Shown one piece after another: positions 44,495 to 52,900 of a stretch of DNA of 64,000 bases (the first letter of the stretch is position 1; the number at the start of each line of letters is the position of its first letter). Both the position numbers and the translations under genes were made by a program. The DNA is from Mucilaginibacter sp. CSA2-8R (GTDB taxonomy: Bacteria; Bacteroidota; Bacteroidia; Sphingobacteriales; Sphingobacteriaceae), in the NCBI RefSeq assembly GCF_038806765.1, contig NZ_CP152389.1, positions 1,364,001-1,428,000 of the forward strand, read 5' to 3'. The notes below the pieces were generated by a model. The model was given only the letters and a program-made list of their open reading frames with translations. It did not search any database and had not been told where the DNA came from.

Positions 44495-45199
44495 GTGAAC
44501 GATTATCTTTTGTTTGTAGATACCGAAGCCTCGGGCTTGCCGCTTAACTGGGATTTGCCTTATTCGGCAACAGATAACTGGCCTTCGGCTGTGCAAATTA
44601 GCTGGCTAATTTGCACAGCCGAAGGCCAGGAAGTTAAGCGCGAAGACCATTACGTTCTGAATACCGATTTTATAATTACACCTAAAGCCATGGAAATTCA
44701 TGGTATTAATCCTGGTATTTTAAGTGTTAAAGGCGAGGAGCGTGCTACGGTAATGCAAATGCTTGCTAATGATTTAAATGAATATAAGCCTCTAGTAGTA
44801 GGTCATTTCATAGAGTTAGATTATCACATTCTGAGTGCCGATTTTTATCGTGCTGGGTTAGATAATCCGCTAACCAACCTACCCATGTTTTGTACTATGC
44901 TGGCTACCACCCAATTGATTTGGACGCCCATGCCCAAGAGTTTGCTGTTAGGCGATTTATACGCTTTCTTATTTTATAAACCGCTGCAAAATCAGCACAA
45001 TGCCCTTTCGGATGCCAAAGCTGCAGCGGATTGCTATTTCGAGTTAATGCAGCGCGGAGAAATTAATACTAAACTGGTAGAAAAGCAGCAAGAACAGACC
45101 AGTATTAAAAACCTGAAAAAAAAGTCGGGTAAAATGCTGCAGGTATTTATTCCATTAATAATTTTGATGCTGATCGTTTTATTAGCGCAGCATTTATGA
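44495..45199 (+). CDS. DnaQ-family 3'-5' exonuclease with C-terminal membrane anchor
   Basis: 234 residues starting at GTG (44495). DEDD-type exonuclease motifs are D9 and E11 in LLFVDTEASG (Exo I), VGHFIELDYH with the second aspartate (Exo II), and HNALSDAKAAAD (Exo III). A lysine-rich linker (about 190-215) leads to one terminal hydrophobic helix (FIPLIILMLIVLLA), which would tether the enzyme to the membrane. It overlaps the cNMP/CBS/nucleotidyltransferase gene by 4 bp, a pairing also known from other phyla. A 25-bp-arm perfect inverted repeat (44578-44629) lies within codons 28-45. Confidence 0.82.
   Translation: MNDYLLFVDTEASGLPLNWDLPYSATDNWPSAVQISWLICTAEGQEVKREDHYVLNTDFIITPKAMEIHGINPGILSVKGEERATVMQMLANDLNEYKPLVVGHFIELDYHILSADFYRAGLDNPLTNLPMFCTMLATTQLIWTPMPKSLLLGDLYAFLFYKPLQNQHNALSDAKAAADCYFELMQRGEINTKLVEKQQEQTSIKNLKKKSGKMLQVFIPLIILMLIVLLAQHL
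44578..44629. repeat. 52-bp perfect inverted repeat inside the exonuclease coding sequence
   Basis: Arms 44578-44602 and 44605-44629 are exact reverse complements over 25 bases, with a 2-base spacer. It covers codons 28-45 (N28 W29 P30 to Q45), which keep family-typical residues, so the repeat is coding and not an insertion that breaks the gene. The mRNA would fold a very stable hairpin about 84 nt after the start codon. Confidence 0.95.
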
Positions 45200-47100
45200 A
45201 CGAGCGAGTACAATATCTGCAAAGTATAGTCCCTTTTAATCAATTACCTGTAGATGTGCTGCAAGGCTTGGCCGAGCAGTTACAAGAGGTAAGCTACAAG
45301 AAAGACACGGTAATTTACCAGCAAGAGTCTACCAAGCTCAAAGGGGTAGACATCATAGTAAAAGGCGAATACGAATCTTTTTTTTACGATAGCACACAAA
45401 ACAAACGGCTGATAGAGCATCACACCGAAGGCTTTTGCTTTGGCGGGGTGTCAATATTACTCAATCGGAGGCAGTCTATGCGTACAGTAATTGCCAAAAA
45501 AGGTACGCTTGTTTATTTTTTGCACCGTAAAGATTTCAGGGCGCTTTGTAAAGCTTACGAGGATTTCTTCCTGTATTTTACGGCCGAATTTGGCAAGCGA
45601 ATGCAGAACGAAGAGTTCGTTCATTTTTTTAAACGGCCGGCAGCGTTTGAAGAAAGCTATATGGCCGCCGACCAGGTGTATTCGCGCAGAATTGAAAGTG
45701 TAGAATATAGGCCTATTGTGCAGTGTACCGAGAATACACCTATTTATAAAGCGGCCGCTAGCATGGCTGCCAACAAAGTGAGTTGTCTTTTTGTAACCGA
45801 TGAGCAAAAGCAGATTAAGGGATATGTAACCGATATTACGCTCCGCGATAAAGTGATTGCACAGCAGCGCAACGCTGCCGACCCCGTAGGCGAGGTGATG
45901 GACAACCCCATAGTAAGTATTGATATAGAGGCCTACGTTTACGAGGCTATATTGATGATGTTTAGTACCAAAACGCGGTATTTGCTGGTGGAGAAAAGCG
46001 GTGAGTATGTGGGCTTTTTAAGCCGTAACAAACTACTGAGTGAGCAGGCGCAATCACCGCTGGTGTTTATACAGTCGGTAAAATCGGCCATGTCTGATGA
46101 TGAGTTGAAACGTAAGTGGGACTCTGTTCCGCACTTTGTTAACCAATTACTCGAGCGTGGTGTAAATGCGCAGATTGCCAATCAAGTCATCAGTACTATA
46201 GCCGATACCATTGCCCAAAAAGTAATTGAAAACGTCATTGAATCGGTAGGCGAGCCGCCCGCTAAATTTGTGTTTATGGTGTTGGGAAGTGAAGGACGTA
46301 AAGAGCAGACGTTTAAAACCGACCAGGATAATGCCATTATTTATGAAGATAAAGCCAACGAGCACCGCGAAGAGGTAAGGGCCTACTTCCTGGAGTTTGC
46401 CGAACAGGTATCCGGCCGGTTGAATGCCATTGGCATTGCTTATTGTACCGGCGGCTTTATGGCACAAAACCCAAAATGGACGCACTCCTTATCTCACTGG
46501 AAGCGCAATTATTTAAACTGGATGGCCGAGTCGCTGCCCGAAACGGTCATCAACTTTTCTACATTTTTTGATTGCAGGTTTGTGTATGGCGATGCTGGTA
46601 TTATGGATGAATTGCATGCCTTTTTAAATGGAGAATTGCAAAAACCGATGGACAAGCTTTTTCATAACATGGCCGTTAACGCACTACAATACGAACCACC
46701 GCTTACCTTTTTTAATACCATCCGCACATTTACTAAAAATAAGCGGGAGGTATTCGATATCAAAAAAGCCATGACGCCTATTGTTGATTTGGTGCGTGTT
46801 TATGCGTTAAAGCACCGGGTGTTTGAAGTAAATACTGGCGAGCGCATGAAAGCCTTGCGGCAGTTAGAGGTATTTTCTGAAACCGCATACCACGAGCTAT
46901 CCCAGTCGTATTATTTTTTAATGAGCATGCGTCTTAAAAAGCAGGCTACACAAATAATCTATGACAAAAGCGCACCTGATAACTATATTGATTTATCGGG
47001 CTTAACAAAAATTGAGCGGGTAACTCTGAAAGAAATATTTAAGGTAATTGGCAACTTCCAATCTAAAATAAAGATGGATTTTACCAACAGCATTCTTTAG
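45196..47100 (+). CDS. cyclic-nucleotide-binding / CBS / DUF294 nucleotidyltransferase-like protein
   Basis: 634 residues in four parts: a cNMP-binding (CRP-like) domain at about 15-130, a CBS pair at about 165-285, a DUF294 nucleotidyltransferase domain with the GSEGRKEQTFKTDQDNA motif from about 364, and a C-terminal DUF294_C helical domain. The fold resembles the regulatory half of GlnD-type enzymes. The natural target is not established. Co-occurrence with the membrane-anchored exonuclease suggests a joint nucleotide-sensing function. ATG overlaps the exonuclease stop. It converges on the retropepsin gene. Confidence 0.85.
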   Translation: MNERVQYLQSIVPFNQLPVDVLQGLAEQLQEVSYKKDTVIYQQESTKLKGVDIIVKGEYESFFYDSTQNKRLIEHHTEGFCFGGVSILLNRRQSMRTVIAKKGTLVYFLHRKDFRALCKAYEDFFLYFTAEFGKRMQNEEFVHFFKRPAAFEESYMAADQVYSRRIESVEYRPIVQCTENTPIYKAAASMAANKVSCLFVTDEQKQIKGYVTDITLRDKVIAQQRNAADPVGEVMDNPIVSIDIEAYVYEAILMMFSTKTRYLLVEKSGEYVGFLSRNKLLSEQAQSPLVFIQSVKSAMSDDELKRKWDSVPHFVNQLLERGVNAQIANQVISTIADTIAQKVIENVIESVGEPPAKFVFMVLGSEGRKEQTFKTDQDNAIIYEDKANEHREEVRAYFLEFAEQVSGRLNAIGIAYCTGGFMAQNPKWTHSLSHWKRNYLNWMAESLPETVINFSTFFDCRFVYGDAGIMDELHAFLNGELQKPMDKLFHNMAVNALQYEPPLTFFNTIRTFTKNKREVFDIKKAMTPIVDLVRVYALKHRVFEVNTGERMKALRQLEVFSETAYHELSQSYYFLMSMRLKKQATQIIYDKSAPDNYIDLSGLTKIERVTLKEIFKVIGNFQSKIKMDFTNSIL

Positions 47101-47107
47101 TACCACT

Positions 47108-47539
47108 TCAAACGGTTGTTTTTAGTTTAAGTCTTTGCTTACCATAGTCAATAATAGCGGCATATTGCATCAAAATATCGCCGCCCAGCACACCTAATAC
47201 TTGTGGGTGATTTAGCTGCGCATAAGCCTGGTTAATGTTAGACAAATCGAGTACGGCTACTTCAAAATTAGCTAGCTGTAGCCGGCCAATCTTAAACTCG
47301 GGCAGCACAGCAGTATATGATTCCATACTGAGTGTACCTAAACCAGCCGAAACCCGGTTGGTAGATTGTACCGTAATTCTTTGGTCGGCTGCTAAAAGCA
47401 GGTCATGATCAAACACCGTTTTTGAGGCGCCGGTATCCAGCACTACCTTATAATTCTTTTTATAAATTTTTACGTTTACCAACAAATGGTAGCCGTCGTC
47501 TTGCAGGTCAATAATTTCAAGAGGAATATTTATCGTCAT
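47108..47539 (-). CDS. retropepsin-like aspartic protease
   Basis: 143 residues. The single-domain aspartyl protease motif DTGAS is at residues 35-39 in VVLDTGASKTVFD. A second half contains LGTLSMESYTAVLPEF and LGVLGGDIL, similar to bacterial TIGR02281/SpeX-type retropepsins, which act as homodimers. No signal peptide or membrane helix is seen, so it is likely cytoplasmic. Upstream tamL ends at 47649 with a terminator; this gene is read in the same direction but separately. Substrate unknown. Confidence 0.8.
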   Translation of the reverse strand: MTINIPLEIIDLQDDGYHLLVNVKIYKKNYKVVLDTGASKTVFDHDLLLAADQRITVQSTNRVSAGLGTLSMESYTAVLPEFKIGRLQLANFEVAVLDLSNINQAYAQLNHPQVLGVLGGDILMQYAAIIDYGKQRLKLKTTV

Positions 47540-47590
47540 AAATTTGCCTTAAAGGCACTTTTTTTGAGGCGGCAAGTTACTCAAAGCATT

Positions 47591-47629
47591 TAAAACAAAA
47601 CGGGCTGCCCAGTAATAAGCAGCCCGTTT
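47591..47629 (-). terminator. intrinsic terminator of tamL
   Basis: Perfect 11-bp stem, AAACGGGCTGC (47598-47608) with GCAGCCCGTTT (47619-47629), 10-nt loop. On the minus strand it is followed by TTTTGTTTT. It closes the tamB-tamL operon. Confidence 0.83.
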
Positions 47630-47648
47630 GATATTTGAAAAGTGATAT

Positions 47649-49901
47649 CTAGAACGGATAACCGATGGCAAGGTTAAATACCACCTTGTCTTTAGCGTTG
47701 TCAGCGTTATAAGGACGAGACAATGGGAAACCAAAATCAGTACGCAATACCAGCACACTGGCATCAAAGCGTAAACCCGCTCCTACGTCGGTAGCTAACT
47801 GCTTGTAAAAGTTTTTGTTAAAGGTACCACCAGGTAAGGTTGCATAGCTTTTGGCATTCCAAACGTTACCTGCATCAAAAAATATTGCACCGTATACAAT
47901 GCTGAATAAATGCGGCCGGTATTCCAGGTTAGCTTCCAGTTTGATATCACCCGATTGATCTCCGATAAAGCCGTTAGGATTAGCTGATAAAGGATTTACT
48001 GTGCCTGGACCAATTGAACGTGCGCGGAAACCGCGTAAACTGTTGGCGCCACCTATAAAGAATTGCTGGCTGTAAGGTAAAATGGTGGAATTACCATACG
48101 GCAGACCGGCACTGGCAATAAGCCTGGCTGCAATGGTACTTTTAGGGCCTAGTTTATGAAAAAACCTTAATTCGTTCTCGAGCTTTACATACTGGTTATA
48201 GGGAGTTCCAAATAACGTTTTCACTTTGCCACCAATGGTATCTGCACCGCTTAGTATACCTAACAAATTACCCGATAAACCTACACGGCCATTATAAAAA
48301 ATAGTGTTGGTACGGTAAGTTTCGGTAGTGTTTGTGTAGGTATAACTGTAGGTAGGTCCAAAGGTAAACTGTGGCTCAATCACGTGTTTTAAGGCCGGAT
48401 TAGGTGTCGTCCTGATACTATCAGTATAAATCTTACTAACGCTTGCAGGCTTTACATAAGTAACACTCAGCAAATTCAGTTCATGAGACTTGTGAGCATT
48501 CTGTCGCCACTGATAACCGAAAGAGCCGTTAAAAGAGCTTAAATTATAAAGCTGACTACGGTTAATAATAGAATAACCTAAACTGGCATTGGTACGCGGA
48601 ATAAAAGCATTATCAGCCTTGAAATTAAACGGACTGATAAAGCGAGGCCATGACAATGTTGTTTGAATACCCACCTGCGACAGTGCATATCCACCATTGC
48701 TTGCAGCAATCTGTCCGTCGGTACTGCCAAACAGTGTTACGGTCAACGCCTCTGCTCCTTTAAACGCATTGCGATGGCGCCAGTTAATATTTAATTGCGT
48801 ACCGTTATAGTTTGCCGAAGTGGTGCGAACCAAGGCGTCAAAAGACAGGGTTTTGCGTGGATACTGCGTTAAAAAGTAAAATACGTTAAGCTTAGACGAA
48901 TCGGTAGAAACATCCTCAAAGCGGTTTTTTACAAACTTAAACGGCCCTAGCTCAATGAAGCGGTTGAGCGAGTTGTTATGATCCGTGCGGTTGTAAAGTT
49001 CGCCAGGGTGCAGTAAAACAGTATTTTTAAACACAAATGGTCTAACTGTGCGCCGTCTGCGATCAACTATGTTGTACCAACGATATGCTTCAGCGGAATC
49101 CAGCTTTAAAGCGGTATCACGGAGTGAATAATTAGGATAAACGTAGATCTTATTGATGGTGTACTGCTGTCTTGCCCTGTTGCTTACGTCATCTTTAACT
49201 TTCATGTTGGCATCAATAAGATGCCCTGCTATCGTAGTGTCAAAGGCGCTGAAAATGAGATTTTCGGGTGCGAAATAATAAAAACCTTTCTCTTTTAAGC
49301 GGGCATCAATACGTAAGCGTTCTGCTTTAATATTGTCTAAGTTATACTGGTCGCCTTTCTTTAAAATAGTTTCAGACGCGGTTGCTGCCAGCGCTGTATC
49401 TAAAGGTGATTTCCCGGTAGGGAAGTTGATATTACGGTAGTGGTAAGATGGACCTGCCGTAATACTATAAACTGCCTTAGCTGTTCGGTTTTTGCTAACG
49501 GTATCACCGCTTACCTGTGCTTGAAAGTAACTGCGGTTTTGCAATCTGTTTTGCAAAATGCTGCTGTTTTGTGTCAAATCAACGGTGCTAGCTAAAACGG
49601 GTGGTTCGCCAAACTTGGTGTTAAGCCAGTGTTTAAAGCCCTTGGTTTTAGTGGTACGCGTTTTTTGATAAATATATAATTTGAAGCGGAAAGGGCCAAT
49701 CTTGCCGTTGGGCTGAGGGCGCAGCAAGCCCTGCAGGTCACTTTTCAAAATGCTCTTTTCGCTTTTGGCCAGGTCTTTATCTGTAAACTGTATCTCGGCA
49801 CCGGTATACAGCTTTTGGCCTGCAGGCAGATCTTTAGTAGTGCTGCAGCCACTTGCAAATAAAGCCAGTATTATTAATGAATAGGCTAAGTTTTTAGTCA
49901 T
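47649..49901 (-). CDS. tamL: TamL: lipidated TamA-like outer-membrane protein
   Basis: 750 residues. A signal peptide ends at the lipobox-like ASGC, followed by STTKDLPAGQKLYTGAEI, as in known Bacteroidota TamL. POTRA domains (about 30-330) precede a 16-strand BamA-like barrel, with FIGGANSLRGFRARSIGPG in the conserved lid/loop region and a terminal FNLAIGYPF beta-signal. It works with TamB in inserting or maturing outer-membrane components. It overlaps tamB by 8 bp (ATG at 49901), so the pair is translationally coupled. A paralogue without a TamB partner is at 23563. Confidence 0.9.
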   Translation of the reverse strand: MTKNLAYSLIILALFASGCSTTKDLPAGQKLYTGAEIQFTDKDLAKSEKSILKSDLQGLLRPQPNGKIGPFRFKLYIYQKTRTTKTKGFKHWLNTKFGEPPVLASTVDLTQNSSILQNRLQNRSYFQAQVSGDTVSKNRTAKAVYSITAGPSYHYRNINFPTGKSPLDTALAATASETILKKGDQYNLDNIKAERLRIDARLKEKGFYYFAPENLIFSAFDTTIAGHLIDANMKVKDDVSNRARQQYTINKIYVYPNYSLRDTALKLDSAEAYRWYNIVDRRRRTVRPFVFKNTVLLHPGELYNRTDHNNSLNRFIELGPFKFVKNRFEDVSTDSSKLNVFYFLTQYPRKTLSFDALVRTTSANYNGTQLNINWRHRNAFKGAEALTVTLFGSTDGQIAASNGGYALSQVGIQTTLSWPRFISPFNFKADNAFIPRTNASLGYSIINRSQLYNLSSFNGSFGYQWRQNAHKSHELNLLSVTYVKPASVSKIYTDSIRTTPNPALKHVIEPQFTFGPTYSYTYTNTTETYRTNTIFYNGRVGLSGNLLGILSGADTIGGKVKTLFGTPYNQYVKLENELRFFHKLGPKSTIAARLIASAGLPYGNSTILPYSQQFFIGGANSLRGFRARSIGPGTVNPLSANPNGFIGDQSGDIKLEANLEYRPHLFSIVYGAIFFDAGNVWNAKSYATLPGGTFNKNFYKQLATDVGAGLRFDASVLVLRTDFGFPLSRPYNADNAKDKVVFNLAIGYPF

Positions 49902-52900
49902 CGGTTCTTTTGGTCGAATCGGTAGTCTGCTTCGGCTGATCGGCAGGCTGTAATTCTTTTTCTTTTTGTTGTTGTTGTTCTTTCTGCTCTTTTTCTTCGC
50001 GTTTCTTTTGTCTCAGCGCAGCTTTTTCTTCACGGTTGTTCTTAGAAAATATCTCCTTAAACCGGTTGTAATCAACATTAAGGGTGAAGCCAACGCCGGT
50101 TTCAATTACCTGTCCCTGTATCACCATGTACTGGTCGCGGCGGTAAGCACGCAGCATATACCGGCCGTCTTTAGTAAGGCGGTAATTTACCGACACATTG
50201 CCCGCTATGGTACTTGAGCGCTGCCCAGGTTGTTGACGGCCTTCTAACTGGAAGTTGTTACCCACAGTTACCGTCAGCCTGTCGTTCAGGAAGCGTTTAG
50301 ATAAACCCACGTTTAAATCCGTTCGGTTTTGCTCTACCCCGGTAGAATAGTCTTGGCCCGATTGCAGGTCGAAATTTAAATCGAAACCTGCTATCATGTT
50401 ACCGGCCAGTTTGTTTAGCTGGCTGGATAGTAAGCTGCTTACGCTATTGCGAATAGTGCCTTCAACACCTCCGCTGCCACCCTGGCTTTCAAACGGATTA
50501 TCACCCACAAAGTGCCCTAACACCAATACGCCTAATACCTGTTTGTTCATCTCGTTAGGGTCACGCCTAATTTGTGTTAAGCGGGTGTTCACTGCATCAA
50601 CTACCGTTTGCGGCACTGTATAATTGCTGTCAGGCAATACGATATCAAAGCTTATTTTAGGCGTTAGCAACTGATCCTTCATGTTTAAATTCACATTAAA
50701 CGGAAGGCGTTGCTTGTAAACGGTGCTTGCTGCATCTGTTCCGCTCGAGTAATCTTCAACCAAATCAATAGGAGGTACGTTGGCTACATAAATAGCGGTT
50801 AAGTCAACTGTGGCATTAGTAGGGTCGCCATTCCAAACTATGCTGCTGCCCCGTTTAAACCTAAACAAACGACTTACCGGACCATATGATAACTGATAAG
50901 AGCCCTGGTCAACCACATAGGTGCCTGTTAAGTTAATCTTACCGCTTGGATCAATACCCGCGCTTAACTGTGCATCACCTTTAATATGCACCACGTCACC
51001 GTTGCGGTCATCTATTACGATGTTGAAATTGGCATTTTTACTCACTTTTAACGTGGCATTTAAATCTAACCCCGTCACTTCCGATTTACGCAGCGAGTCA
51101 AGCTGCTTAGCTACCAATATCGAATCGAGATTAGGTTCCTTGCTCACAAATTCTACCACGCCTTTCCGGTCTTCAATGCTGGGGTCGGTAGTGGGCAGCA
51201 CAAAGGTCATGTCGGTTTTGTCGTTTACGGTAAGGCTGGCGTCCACAATAGGCTTGCTCATGTCGCCGCGGATCTTAACCCGGCTATCCACATACAACTG
51301 ACCATAAAAAAGCTTGTTGTCCGCACGTGTAGAGTTAACAGCCCTGAAATTGTCCATGCGCATGTCAATGCCAAAGCTAAAGTCGGTGTAAGTTTTGGTG
51401 TAAACCGCACCTGTAACCACAGCTTTGTTTCCGGTAGAGTCAACCAGCGTAAAATCATTAAAACGTATACCTTCGTTGTTAAAGCTTATACTTTCGTTAG
51501 GCATCGTAAAGTATGAGTTAAGCATTGACACGTTGAAGCCAACCCGGTTAAATTTAACATCGCCGCGTACATTAGGCGCACTGGTAGTACCAGTAATTTT
51601 CAGTCCGCCGGTAATATTACCGGTTGCCCGCCTGATATTGCCAAAACTGAAGCCTTCAATACTTTTCATGCTTAGGTTTACAATATCCAGGTTCATATCC
51701 ATAGTACCCGGATTAGCTCCGCCGGTGTAATACAATCCTTTTAAGTCAACCTGATTACCTTTACCGGTGATGCTTACATTGGCTGCATAAGCATTGGCGG
51801 TCTGGTTATTTACTTTAACAGCAATATTGCCTACCGTATCCCCTCTAAAACTGAAGTTGCCAACGTTCATATCGGCTACAATAACGGGTGAAGCTTGTAA
51901 GTTGCTGGCTACCGCGCTACCGTTGATGGTACCGCCCACCAGTAAAGTATCCTGCTGGGCCAAACGGGTAAGCGTTTCTATACGGAAGTTGTTAAACTGT
52001 ACTGTTAATGGCGCGTTGAGTTGTTGCGGATTGCTGTTAACACTAAGCACCTGGTTGTTGTTGGTGATGGCAAAATCGCGGGCCAGTATGCCTTTGCTTC
52101 CAAACTGCAATGCGTTGTTAGGGTTAACGGCCCAGGCCATATAATCAAGCAGTAAGCCGTTTTGCAAAAAGCTAAACTGGTACTCATTAGGCAATACGCT
52201 AAACACGCCTGCAATGCGGTAACGCTCTTTTTTTGCCGCATCGCGTACTTGCAGGCTTAAGTTGAGCTTGTCGTTTTGGGCATTGCCGGTTAAACTTGGA
52301 TAAAGCAATTTTAAGCTTGAGCCTACCTGTATCTGGTCAAAGGTAAGGCTATAATTAAGCGCATTGCTGGTGTTGATGTTGAGTTTGCCGTTACTAATAA
52401 CGTTGGTGCCATACACAATGCGAGGCATGTCGCCATTAACCAGTAACAGGCCACTTTGGCTGTCAAACCTACCGTTAATTAATACCGGGTCAAGCTGCTT
52501 CAAATCGGGTACAAACTGCGTTACCAATGGCGTTTTAACAATACGCAGGTCAAAGTTAAATTGCTGCGGTGTATACGGCGGCGCTTTGGCAGCTTTACGC
52601 TGAACAGCCGGTGCGGCCGCAAGTGCAGTATTAAAGTACTTGTTAATATTATCCTGCAAAGCAGTGCCTATTTGGGTAAGTTTATACTTACCACCCAAGT
52701 GTGCACTTAAAAAAGGTGTATTTAAACGCAAGCTGCTGCTATCGGCGTTAGCAGTTGATACCAGGCTAACGGTATCTAGCTGAATGCGTTGACCTTTGTT
52801 AACTACCAGCATGTCGGTAAGCAATACACTACCATTTAAAAAGTCGGGATCTGCGGTAGGCAAGTCAGCTACTATCTTACCATGAAAGTGCATATCGTCT

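Noticed and set aside
45457..45807. Minus-strand frame within the cNMP/CBS gene
   Set aside because: Shadow of the coding frame, no recognisable domain.
50921..51301. 126-codon plus-strand frame antisense to tamB
   Set aside because: Serine/threonine/leucine-rich composition typical of a shadow of a beta-helix coding strand; no start context or promoter.
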